Source of the DNA: DATARR01 sp034666985
Lineage (GTDB): Bacteria; Acidobacteriota; Thermoanaerobaculia; Multivoradales; UBA5704
NCBI GenBank assembly: GCA_034666985.1
Contig: JAXDKS010000034.1
Span: 124,001 to 188,000, forward strand
Reading direction: 5' to 3'
DNA: 64,000 nucleotides
The notes beneath the pieces are model-generated. The model searched no databases, was not told the DNA's origin, and worked only from the letters and a program-made list of their open reading frames with translations. Position 1 is the stretch's first letter. Each line of letters begins with the position of its first letter. Below, one piece after another: positions 16,775 to 24,817 of the stretch. The position numbers and the translations under genes were made by a program.

Positions 16775-17571
16775 CCATCCTCGAAGCCCGGGAGCTGACC
16801 CGGCGCTTCGGCAGCGTCACGGCGGTCGACGGCTTCACGATCGCGGTGCCGGAGGGCGAGGCGTTCGGCCTGCTGGGGCCCAACGGCGCCGGCAAGACGA
16901 CGGTGATCCGCATGCTCACCACCCTGCTGCCTCCGACCTCCGGCAGCGCGCGCGTGGCCGGCTGCGACGTGCGGCGGGAGGCGATGGGCGTGCGGCGGGC
17001 CATCGGCTACGTGCCGCAGGCCCTCTCCGTGGACGGCGCGCTCACCGCCCGGGAGAACCTGCTCATCTCCGCCAAGCTGTACGACATCCCCAGACCCGAG
17101 CGCGCGAGCCGCATCGAGCAGGCCCTGGCGCTGGTGGGACTGACGGAGTCTGCCGGCCGCATGGTGCGCGAGTTCTCGGGCGGCATGATCCGGCGGCTGG
17201 AGATCGCCCAGTCCACTCTCCACCGGCCGCGCCTCCTGTTCCTCGACGAGCCGACGGTGGGTCTCGATCCCCTGGCTCGTGCCGCGGTGTGGGAGCATCT
17301 CGGCAAGCTGCGCCGCGAGCTGGGCACCACCCTTTTCCTGACCACCCACTCCATGGAGGAGGCCGACGAGCTCTGCGGCCGGCTCGCCATCCTGCATCTC
17401 GGCCGGATCGCGGCCCTCGGCAGCCCGGCGGAGCTCAAGGCCTCGCTCGAGCGGCCGGACGCCACGCTCAACGACGTGTTCCGCCACTACGCCGGCGGCG
17501 AGCTCGAAACGGGAGGAGGAGGCTACCGTGAAGTTTCAAGAGGCCGCAGGACCGCCCGCCGGCTCGGCTAG
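16771..17571 (+). CDS. ABC transporter ATP-binding protein, DrrA-type exporter
   Basis: This 266-residue ATPase has Walker A GPNGAGKTT, Q-loop YVPQALSVDG, the ABC signature FSGGMIRRLEIAQS, Walker B LLFLDEPTVGLD and the switch His in LTTHSMEEAD. The C-terminal segment (GSPAELKASLERPDATLNDVF) is typical of DrrA-type exporter subunits that move drugs or lipids out of the cell with an ABC-2 permease. The next gene is that permease and overlaps it by 44 bp. The pair could give self-resistance or export for the lanthipeptide 4.7 kb upstream, but three unrelated genes lie between and housekeeping export is equally likely. Confidence 0.93.
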   Translation: MTILEARELTRRFGSVTAVDGFTIAVPEGEAFGLLGPNGAGKTTVIRMLTTLLPPTSGSARVAGCDVRREAMGVRRAIGYVPQALSVDGALTARENLLISAKLYDIPRPERASRIEQALALVGLTESAGRMVREFSGGMIRRLEIAQSTLHRPRLLFLDEPTVGLDPLARAAVWEHLGKLRRELGTTLFLTTHSMEEADELCGRLAILHLGRIAALGSPAELKASLERPDATLNDVFRHYAGGELETGGGGYREVSRGRRTARRLG

Positions 17572-18373
17572 GCCGGCGTCCGGCTTCGCGCTGGGGCGCT
17601 GGGTGGCGGAGGTGGTGCGCAAGACGCTGGTCATCGCCGAGCTCGAGGTCCGCAAGCTGCGGCACGACTTCACGGAGGTGATCACCCGCGGCGTGCAGCC
17701 GGTGCTCTGGCTGCTGCTCTTCGGCCAGGTGTTCGCGCACGCCCGGGCGATCCCCACCGGGGGCATTCCCTACCTCGACTTCATGGCGCCGGGCATCCTC
17801 GCTCAAAGTGTGCTCTTCGTGGCCATCTTCTACGGCATCAGCGTCATCTGGGAGCGCGACCTGGGATTGATCAACAAGTTCCTCGTCAGCCCCACGCCGC
17901 GCTCGGCGCTCGTCCTCGGCAAGGCGCTCTCGGCGGGCGTGCGGTCGCTGCCGCAGATCGTGGTGATCTTCGGCCTCTCCGCAATCCTGGGCGTGAAGGT
18001 GCGGTGGAATCCCCTGACGCTGCTGGGCCTGATCGTGGCCGCCATGCTCGGGGCGGCGCTGTTCTCCACGTTTTCCCTGATCATCGCCTGCCTGGTGAAG
18101 ACGCGCGAGCGTTTCATGGGGATCGGTCAGGTGATGACCATGCCGCTGTTCTTCGCCAGCAACGCGATCTATCCCATTTCCATGATGCCGCTCTGGATGC
18201 AGTGGGTTTCCCGGGCCAACCCGCTCACCTACGAGGTGGACGCGCTGCGCACCCTGATGATCGCCGGCTCTCCGAGCCATTTCGGCCTGGCGCTCGATTT
18301 CGGCATGCTGCTGGCGTGGTGCGCGGTCCTCGTCGCCGCCGGGGCGAAGCTCTACCCGCGGGTCGTCACCTGA
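17528..18373 (+). CDS. ABC-2 type permease, DrrB-like partner
   Basis: The 281-residue protein starts at GTG 17528 preceded by GGAGGAGG. It has about six transmembrane segments: PVLWLLLFGQVFA, DFMAPGILAQSVLFVAIFY, LPQIVVIFGLSAILGV, LLGLIVAAMLGAALFSTFSL, ANAIYPISMM-like helices and LALDFGMLLAWCAVLVAA. The region WERDLGLINKFLVSPTPRSAL is the conserved cytoplasmic segment of DrrB/NodJ-type permeases. It forms the membrane half of the exporter with the overlapping upstream ATPase. Its 3' end overlaps the convergent M48 gene by 8 bp. Confidence 0.92.
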   Translation: MKFQEAAGPPAGSARPASGFALGRWVAEVVRKTLVIAELEVRKLRHDFTEVITRGVQPVLWLLLFGQVFAHARAIPTGGIPYLDFMAPGILAQSVLFVAIFYGISVIWERDLGLINKFLVSPTPRSALVLGKALSAGVRSLPQIVVIFGLSAILGVKVRWNPLTLLGLIVAAMLGAALFSTFSLIIACLVKTRERFMGIGQVMTMPLFFASNAIYPISMMPLWMQWVSRANPLTYEVDALRTLMIAGSPSHFGLALDFGMLLAWCAVLVAAGAKLYPRVVT

Positions 18374-19667
18374 TCTTGTCCCCGTACTTCAGGGGCTCCC
18401 CCTTCTCCCAGGGCCGGTACTCGTTGCAGAAGTCGATGCGCTCGCCGAGCGGCGGATGGTCGGAGCGCCAGAGCTTGTAGAGCAGGCCGGGCCGTGGATT
18501 GCTCAGGTTTTCCGCCTGCAGCTTGACGAACGCCGTGGCGCAGGCGTGATTGTCGCGTGTGATCTCCAGCCCGAAGCGGTCGGCCTCGTGCTCCGTGTGG
18601 CGGCCGAAGGCCAGGATGGCGGGCAGCAGCACCAGCGTCACCAGGCTGAAGAGGAGGCTCATGAGGGGCACGGAAGCGACGTCGGCGAGCTCCGAGAAGC
18701 CGAAGCGGTCGCAGTAGCGCGCGATCAGCCCGCCAGCCGTGCGATGGACGACCCACAGGCCGAAGAGGACCAGCAGAGCGGCCAGGCCGATGAGCTGAGG
18801 CACGTGGCCCAGCACGTAATGCCCCATCTCGTGGCCCATGACCAGCAGCACCTGCGGCTTGTCCAGCTTGGCCAGCGTCGTGTCCCAGAGCACGATCCGC
18901 TTGGTGCCCAGGAAGCCGGTGACGTAGGCGTTGACCGTCTTGGTGTCGACGCTCTTGTCGACCTCGTAGACCCGGCTCCCCTCGATTCCCGCGCGGTCGG
19001 CGAGGGCGAGGATCTGGCCCTCCAGCGCCTTGTCCTTCATCGGCCCGAACTTGTTGAACAGGGGCTCGATCCAGATCGGGGTGACGAACAGGATGACGGC
19101 CACCAGCGGGATGGTCATGAGCGCCGTGTACAGCCACCAGCGGCGGGGGCTTCTGCGCAGCAGCCAGTAGGGGAACCAGAGGGTGAGGGCGGTGAAGACG
19201 AGGCTGATGGCGAGGCCGGTGAGCGTGTCGCTCCACCACTTGGCCGCGGTCTGATCGGAGAGGCCGTAGGCGTGCTGGCGGACGAAATCGGAGTAGTAGG
19301 CCAGCGGCAGATCGAGAAGGAAGGTCACCAGGGTGAAGAGGATGCCGTAGATCGCGACGGTGAGGAACCAGTTGCGGCCGACTTTGCGGGCCGCGTCCCG
19401 CAGGCGGGCGGAGAACCCGGTGAAGAGCAGCAGGGTCGGCACGAGCAGGCCCCAGACGGTGTCGATCCCCCACAGCACGTTGCCGCTGCGGTAGTACCGC
19501 ATGGCCTTGTCGCTGGGCTGCGGCACCGGCACGGGCTGCGCCGGCTCGGCCGGCGGGGAAGAAGCGGAGGCGACCGATGTGCCTTCCGCCGGCTGGGCAA
19601 CGAGCGCCGGGGCGGCGACAAGGGCGGCGAAGATCAACAGCAGGGCTGCGGCGAGCGCGTATCGCAT
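18366..19667 (-). CDS. M48 family (Ste24-like) membrane metalloprotease
   Basis: The 433-residue protein has a signal or first membrane segment (LAAALLLIFAALVAAPALVA), a Ste24-type N-terminal membrane domain with several helices (residues 75-230), and the zinc site LVMGHEMGHYVLGH. The third zinc-ligand Glu is in HTEHEADRFGLEI. M48 proteases act in membrane protein quality control, and eukaryotic Ste24 trims CAAX proteins. The gene is translated behind CCAGGAGAG and lies downstream of the small YgiT-type gene on the same strand, 74 bp away. It is not adjacent to the lan cluster, so a role in leader removal would be a guess. Confidence 0.92.
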   Translation of the reverse strand: MRYALAAALLLIFAALVAAPALVAQPAEGTSVASASSPPAEPAQPVPVPQPSDKAMRYYRSGNVLWGIDTVWGLLVPTLLLFTGFSARLRDAARKVGRNWFLTVAIYGILFTLVTFLLDLPLAYYSDFVRQHAYGLSDQTAAKWWSDTLTGLAISLVFTALTLWFPYWLLRRSPRRWWLYTALMTIPLVAVILFVTPIWIEPLFNKFGPMKDKALEGQILALADRAGIEGSRVYEVDKSVDTKTVNAYVTGFLGTKRIVLWDTTLAKLDKPQVLLVMGHEMGHYVLGHVPQLIGLAALLVLFGLWVVHRTAGGLIARYCDRFGFSELADVASVPLMSLLFSLVTLVLLPAILAFGRHTEHEADRFGLEITRDNHACATAFVKLQAENLSNPRPGLLYKLWRSDHPPLGERIDFCNEYRPWEKGEPLKYGDKIR

Positions 19668-19741
19668 GGGATCTCTCCTGGCCGGTTCGCGAGGTTCTCT
19701 CGCCAGAAGAGTACGACAGGGCGGCCGAGAAGTTACGCCGT

Positions 19742-19963
19742 TCAGATCTCGAAGGCGAACGCGTCGCTCTTCGACCGGGCCTTGCGGGAGAGCAGACGGT
19801 CGATGTGGAAGATCGTCTCCTCGGTGACGATCACCTCTCCGCAGTCCGGGCAGACGTCGGCCGGCACGTCATGGACGACGAAGGTGCGCGAGCGGTGGAT
19901 CACGGAGTGGCTGATGGCCCGGGGCTCATGCTCGCCGGTGCATCCTGGGGTCTGGCATTTCAT
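19742..19963 (-). CDS. YgiT/MqsA-type zinc finger protein
   Basis: A 73-residue protein with MKCQTPGCTG and VCPDCGEVIVTEE, giving two Cys pairs that should bind one zinc, as in the N-terminal domain of the MqsA antitoxin and in stand-alone YgiT-type proteins. The rest (FHIDRLLSRKARSK) is a short basic helix. MqsA-like proteins normally sit next to an MqsR or DUF4258-type toxin gene; none is seen in the 160 bp upstream, and the downstream gene is the M48 protease. It is therefore an orphan antitoxin-like protein. Its role is unknown. Confidence 0.7.
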   Translation of the reverse strand: MKCQTPGCTGEHEPRAISHSVIHRSRTFVVHDVPADVCPDCGEVIVTEETIFHIDRLLSRKARSKSDAFAFEI

Positions 19964-20124
19964 GTCGTCGTTCCCTCCATTTTCCTTCTTCTGGTAACAG
20001 GCCGGAAAGGCGGCTCATTCCTGAGGACGCAAAGGACGGGCCAGGCCGGCCACTACCGGGCAACTTTTCGCCTCGCCCAACGTATTTTGGGGTTCGAACG
20101 TCTACCCCTCGGAGGTCTCGATTC

Positions 20125-23100
20125 ATGCGCCGACTCGCTCTTGTCGTCCTGCTCCTCACGCTGTCCGCCGCCATGCCGGCAGGGGCCGAGCCGCTGCTGC
20201 GGACTCCCGCCCTCAGCCGGACGCAGATCGCTTTCACCTACGCGGGGGACCTCTGGGTGGTGGGGCGCGAGGGGGGCGAGGCCCGCCGGTTGACCACCGG
20301 GGTGGGGGTCGAGACCGATCCCGCCTTCTCGCCCGACGGCCAGTGGATCGCCTTCACCGGCCAGTACGACGGCAACTGGGACGTCTACCTCGTGCCGGTC
20401 GCCGGCGGCGTCCCCCGCCGCCTGACCTGGCACCCCGGGATCGACCGCGTGGCGGGCTGGACTCCGGACGGCAAGCGCGTGCTCTTCCGCTCGGGCCGCG
20501 ACAATCCGAACGACAACCGGCTGTTCACCATCGGCGTCGAGGGGGGCGGGTTGCCCGCAGCCCTGCCGCTGCCCATGGCGCAGCAGGCCGCGTTCTCCCC
20601 CGACGGCGCCCGGCTGGCCTACGTCCCGCAATGGAACCGCCGCAACACGCCGGGCACCTACATCGCCTGGAAGCGCTACCGTGGCGGACTGGCCTCGCCG
20701 ATCTGGATCGCCCGTCTCTCCGACTCCGCCGTCGAGGAGATCCCGCGCCCGGGCTCCAACGATTCCGATCCGATGTGGGTGAACGACCGGATCGGGGACC
20801 GCATCTACTTCCTCTCGGACCGCAACGGCCCCACCACCCTGTTCGTCTACGACACGGCCGGCGGCAAGGTGACCCAGGTGGTCCAGAATTCAGGACCGGA
20901 CATCGCCTCCGCCTCGGCCGGCCCGGGCGGCATCGTCTACGACCAGCTCGGCAAGCTCCACCTCTACGACCTCGCCTCCGGCCAGTCGCGGGCCGTGGAC
21001 GTGCGGGTGAGCGGCGACCTCGCGTCGGTGCGCCCCCACTACGTCAAGATGGCCGAGCACGTCGAGTATGCCGGGCTGTCGCCCACCGGGGTGCGGGCGG
21101 TGTTCGGGGCCCGGGGCGAGATCCTCACCGTGCCGGCGGAGAAGGGGAACGTGCGCAACCTCACCCACACTCCCGGCGTGGCCGAGCGCTCGCCCGCCTG
21201 GTCGCCCGACGGCCAGAAGATCGCCTGGTTCTCCGACGAGTCCGGGGAGTACGCCCTCCACGTCGCCGACCAGACGGGCGTGGGCCCGGTGAAGAAGATC
21301 GGCCTCGGCGACCCGCCGTCCTTCTTCTACGACCCGAAGTGGTCGCCGGACGGCAAGAAGATAGCCTACAGCGACAAGCGGCTGAGCCTCTGGGTCGTGG
21401 ACGTGGAAAAAGGCAAGCCCGTGCGGGTCGACGCCGACACCTACGACGCTCCCTTCCGCACCCTCGATCCCGCCTGGTCCCCCGACAGCCGCTTTCTCGC
21501 CTACACCAAGACTCTGCACAGCCATCTGCGGGCGGTTTTTTTCTACTCGCTGGACACGGGCAAGGCCACGCAGGTCACGGACGGCATGAGCGACGCGCGC
21601 TACGCGGTCTTCGACAAGTCGGGCAAATACCTCTACTTCACGGCCTCGACCGACATCGGGCCCACCTCCGGCTGGCTCGACATGTCGAGCTTTCGGCGGC
21701 CGGTGACGCGGAGCGTTTATCTGGCGGTGCTCGACAAGACCTTGCCTTCGCCGCTGGCGCCCCAGAGCGATGAGGAAAAGGACGCCAAGGACAAAAAGGA
21801 CGCCAAGGACAAGAAGGACAAGAAGGATGGGAAGGATGGGAAGGATGACAAGGCCAAGAGCGACAAGGCTCCGACGGTGAAGGTGGACTTCGAGAGCATC
21901 GGGCAGCGGATTCTTTCCCTGCCCGTGCCGGCCCGCAACTACACGGGCCTCGACGCGGGCAAGGAGGGCGAGATCATCCTCTTCGAGGGCGCGCCCGTGG
22001 GCGGCGGCGACTTCAAGGGCAACGTCGTCCACCGCTTCGATCTCGAAAAGCGCAAGACCGAGAAGCTGCTCGACGGCGTCAGCACGCTCGTCGTCTCCCA
22101 GGACGGCGGGAAGATGCTCGTCCACCAGGGGGAGTCCTGGGCCGTCGTGCCCACCTCGGAGGCGCCCAAGCCCGGCGATGGCGCCCTCTCGCTCGACGGC
22201 CTCGAGATCCTGGTGGACCCGGTGGCCGAGTGGCGCCAGATGTACCGCGAGGTCTGGCGCATCGAGCGCGACTTCTTCTACGACCCCGGCCTGCACGGGC
22301 TCGACCTCAAGGCGGCCATGGCGCGCTACGAGCCTTACGTGGAGGGGATCGGCCACCGCAGCGACCTCAACGCCCTGTTCAACGAGATGCTCGGCGAGAT
22401 CACCGTCGGCCATATGTACGTCGCCGGCGGCGACGCTCCCGAGGTGCCGCAGGTGAAGGGGGGCCTGCTGGGCGCCGACTACGAAGTGGCGGACGGCCGC
22501 TACCGCTTCGCCCGCATCTACAACGGCGAGAACTGGAACCCGGACTTCCAGGCGCCCCTCACCCAGCCGGGCGTCAACGTCAAGGTGGGGGAGTACCTGC
22601 TGGCCGTGGGCGGCCGCGAGCTCAAGGCCACGGACGACCTCGACAGCTTCTTCGAGGCCACGGCCGGCAAGTCGGTGGTCCTCGAGGTGGGACCGAAGGC
22701 CGACGGCAAGGGCTCGCGCAAGGTTACCGTCGTCCCTATCGAGGACGACACCGATCTGCGCCTCCTGGCCTGGATGGAGGACAACCGCCGCAAGGTGGAC
22801 GAGCTCTCCGGTGGCCGCCTCGCCTACGTCTACCTGCCCGACACGGGGGGCGGTGGCTACAACAACTTCAACCGCTACTTCTTCGCCCAGCTCGGCCGCG
22901 AGGGGGCGGTGATCGACGAGCGCTTCAACGGCGGCGGCGCCACGGCCGACTACATCGTGGACTACCTCCGCCGGCCGCTGCTCAACTATTTCACCACCCG
23001 CGAGGGCGAGGACTTCACCACGCCCGTGGGCTCCATCTTCGGACCCAAGGTGATGATCATCAACCAGTCCGCGGGCTCGGGTGGCGACGCCCTGCCCTGG

Positions 23101-23433
23101 TACTTCCGCAAGCTGGGGATCGGACCGCTGATCGGCGAGCGGACCTGGGGCGGCCTGGTGGGCATCTACGACTACCCGACGCTGATCGGCGGCGGCCGTG
23201 TCACCGCCCCCCGCGCGGCCTTCTGGAATCCGAACGGCACCTGGGACGTGGAGAACCACGGCGTCCCGCCCGACGTCGAGGTGGAGCTCGATCCCAAGGC
23301 CTGGCGCCAGGGGCACGACCCGCAGCTCGAGAAGGCCGTCCAGGTGGCCCTCGACCTGCTGGCGAAGAACCCGCTGCCGAAGTCGACGCGGCCGGCTTTT
23401 CCGAATTATCAGCAGCAGAAGGGGCAGCCCTGA
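20125..23433 (+). CDS. Tricorn-type protease (beta-propeller, PDZ, S41 peptidase)
   Basis: A 1102-residue secreted enzyme. A signal peptide (residues 1-22) is followed by two beta-propellers made of PD40-like repeats (TDPAFSPDGQWIAFTG, SPAWSPDGQKIAWFS). A charged Lys/Asp tract at residues 552-578 comes next, then the core domain with HMYVAGGD (His763), a PDZ domain (about 775-870) and the S41 catalytic block NQSAGSGGDALPW, whose Ser985 matches the tricorn nucleophile. The tail carries NHGVPPDVEVELDP. Tricorn-like enzymes degrade peptides, with the propellers filtering substrates. The Lys/Asp tract is encoded by nine 9-bp repeats (listed separately). ATG 20125 has CGGAGG twelve bases upstream. 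Confidence 0.93.
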   Translation: MRRLALVVLLLTLSAAMPAGAEPLLRTPALSRTQIAFTYAGDLWVVGREGGEARRLTTGVGVETDPAFSPDGQWIAFTGQYDGNWDVYLVPVAGGVPRRLTWHPGIDRVAGWTPDGKRVLFRSGRDNPNDNRLFTIGVEGGGLPAALPLPMAQQAAFSPDGARLAYVPQWNRRNTPGTYIAWKRYRGGLASPIWIARLSDSAVEEIPRPGSNDSDPMWVNDRIGDRIYFLSDRNGPTTLFVYDTAGGKVTQVVQNSGPDIASASAGPGGIVYDQLGKLHLYDLASGQSRAVDVRVSGDLASVRPHYVKMAEHVEYAGLSPTGVRAVFGARGEILTVPAEKGNVRNLTHTPGVAERSPAWSPDGQKIAWFSDESGEYALHVADQTGVGPVKKIGLGDPPSFFYDPKWSPDGKKIAYSDKRLSLWVVDVEKGKPVRVDADTYDAPFRTLDPAWSPDSRFLAYTKTLHSHLRAVFFYSLDTGKATQVTDGMSDARYAVFDKSGKYLYFTASTDIGPTSGWLDMSSFRRPVTRSVYLAVLDKTLPSPLAPQSDEEKDAKDKKDAKDKKDKKDGKDGKDDKAKSDKAPTVKVDFESIGQRILSLPVPARNYTGLDAGKEGEIILFEGAPVGGGDFKGNVVHRFDLEKRKTEKLLDGVSTLVVSQDGGKMLVHQGESWAVVPTSEAPKPGDGALSLDGLEILVDPVAEWRQMYREVWRIERDFFYDPGLHGLDLKAAMARYEPYVEGIGHRSDLNALFNEMLGEITVGHMYVAGGDAPEVPQVKGGLLGADYEVADGRYRFARIYNGENWNPDFQAPLTQPGVNVKVGEYLLAVGGRELKATDDLDSFFEATAGKSVVLEVGPKADGKGSRKVTVVPIEDDTDLRLLAWMEDNRRKVDELSGGRLAYVYLPDTGGGGYNNFNRYFFAQLGREGAVIDERFNGGGATADYIVDYLRRPLLNYFTTREGEDFTTPVGSIFGPKVMIINQSAGSGGDALPWYFRKLGIGPLIGERTWGGLVGIYDYPTLIGGGRVTAPRAAFWNPNGTWDVENHGVPPDVEVELDPKAWRQGHDPQLEKAVQVALDLLAKNPLPKSTRPAFPNYQQQKGQP
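21778..21858 (+). repeat. Nine in-frame AAGGACNNN units inside the tricorn gene
   Basis: Nine consecutive 9-bp units (AAGGACGCC, AAGGACAAA, AAGGACGCC, AAGGACAAG twice, AAGGATGGG twice, AAGGATGAC, AAGGCCAAG) encode a Lys-Asp-X tract between the propeller region and the core of the protease. The unit AAGGACAAG also occurs in the palindrome at 3621-3720. The tract starts exactly on a codon boundary, so expansion or loss of units keeps the frame. Confidence 0.85.
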
Positions 23434-23503
23434 GGCTCCAGCGACGCGGGTTGTAACCAATCGCCTCTTCGGGACTCTCTTCAGGTGAAAGGAGGGAGTC
23501 CCG

Positions 23504-24817
23504 ATGCCGATTCGAAAGCCGCTGTTGTTGCTCGTCCAAGCCGCGCTGCTCTGCTCCGCGGTCCTGCTCCTCGCCCTCGCCGTGCCCGGGCTGGCCCAGA
23601 AGGAGGACCGTGCCGCCCGGCCGGTGGACACCATCGCGGCCCATGCCCGGTCGATGGTGAACGAGGGGCGCCAGACCTTCCGCTATGACACCTTCGGCGA
23701 TCAGGCCTTCTGGACCGGCGCCCTCCAGATCCATCGGGCGCTGGCTACCGTGAGCCCCCGCGCGGCCCTGGGTGTGGGCCTCAAGGTGGACTCCGAGGCT
23801 CTGCCCCAGGGGGTGCTGCATGCCATCCGGCGGGGGAGGGTCAACCTGGACGACCCCGCCGTCACCGCGACGCTGCTGAAGCTCGGCGCGGTGGTGGGCG
23901 TTCAGGGCTCCTTCGCGGCTGACGGCCGGCTCACCAGCGCAGGGATCACCTGCGCCCTCTGCCACTCCACCGTGGACGACTCCGTGGCCCCCGGCATCGG
24001 CAAGCGTCTCGACGGCTGGGCCAACCGCGATCTGAACGTAGGCGCGATCATCAATCTCGCTCCGGACCTCTCGGCGGTGGCAAGTCTCCTGGGCGTGGAC
24101 GTGCCCACCGTGCGCACCGTCCTCCAGAGCTGGGGCCCGGGCCGCTTCGACGCCGAGCTGTTCCTGGACGGCAAGGCCTTCCGCCCGGACGGCAAGACGG
24201 CGGCCACGCTCATCCCGCCGGCCTTCGGCCTCGCCGGAGTCAACCTCCACACCTACACCGGCTGGGGCTCCGTGACCTACTGGAACGCCTTCGTGGCCAA
24301 CCTCGAGATGCATGGCCAGGGGAGCTTCCACGATGCGCGGCTGAACGATCCCGTGAAGTTCCCGGTGGCCGCCCGGGCCGGTTTCGCCGACGTCAGGAGC
24401 GACGTCGATCTCATCACGCCGAAGCTCGCGGCGCTCCAGCTCTATCAGCTCGCCATCCCGGCTCCGGCGCCGCCGGCGGGGAGCTTCAACGCCGCCGCGG
24501 CGCAGCGCGGCAAGCTGGTGTTCAGCACGGCGGGGTGCGCCAACTGCCACGTGCCGCCGCTCTACACCGAGCCCGGGCACAACCTGCGCACGCCCGAGGA
24601 GATCGGCATCGACTCCTTCCAGGCCGACCGCTCACCCGAGGGGGGCTACCGCACGACGCCGCTCAAGGGCCTGTGGTCGCATGGCAAGGGCGGCTACTAC
24701 CACGACGGCCGTTTCGCTACTCTGGACGACGTGGTGAATCACTACGACGGCACTTTCAGCCTCCATCTCACCGCGAGCGACAAGGCCGACCTGGTCCAGT
24801 TCCTGAAGTCGCTCTAG
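23504..24817 (+). CDS. Secreted di-heme cytochrome c
   Basis: The 437-residue protein has a signal peptide (LLLLVQAALLCSAVLLLALA, cut near GLAQ) and two c-type heme sites: CALCH in the first half and CANCH in the second. The second is followed by VPPLYTEPGHNLRTPEEIG and TTPLKGLWSHGKGGYYHDG, blocks common in MauG/CcpA-related and other di-heme proteins. The spacing is unlike a true MauG, and the first domain (NEGRQTFRYDTFGDQAFWTG) is that of a less-studied family, so electron transfer or peroxide handling are both possible. GGAGG lies nine bases before the ATG. The stop codon overlaps the convergent aidB stop (CTAG at 24814-24817). Confidence 0.85.
   Translation: MPIRKPLLLLVQAALLCSAVLLLALAVPGLAQKEDRAARPVDTIAAHARSMVNEGRQTFRYDTFGDQAFWTGALQIHRALATVSPRAALGVGLKVDSEALPQGVLHAIRRGRVNLDDPAVTATLLKLGAVVGVQGSFAADGRLTSAGITCALCHSTVDDSVAPGIGKRLDGWANRDLNVGAIINLAPDLSAVASLLGVDVPTVRTVLQSWGPGRFDAELFLDGKAFRPDGKTAATLIPPAFGLAGVNLHTYTGWGSVTYWNAFVANLEMHGQGSFHDARLNDPVKFPVAARAGFADVRSDVDLITPKLAALQLYQLAIPAPAPPAGSFNAAAAQRGKLVFSTAGCANCHVPPLYTEPGHNLRTPEEIGIDSFQADRSPEGGYRTTPLKGLWSHGKGGYYHDGRFATLDDVVNHYDGTFSLHLTASDKADLVQFLKSL

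Noticed and set aside
20890..23634. 914-codon minus-strand frame opposite the tricorn gene
   Set aside because: The S41 and PDZ motifs lie on the plus strand. The reverse frame lacks any recognisable domain.
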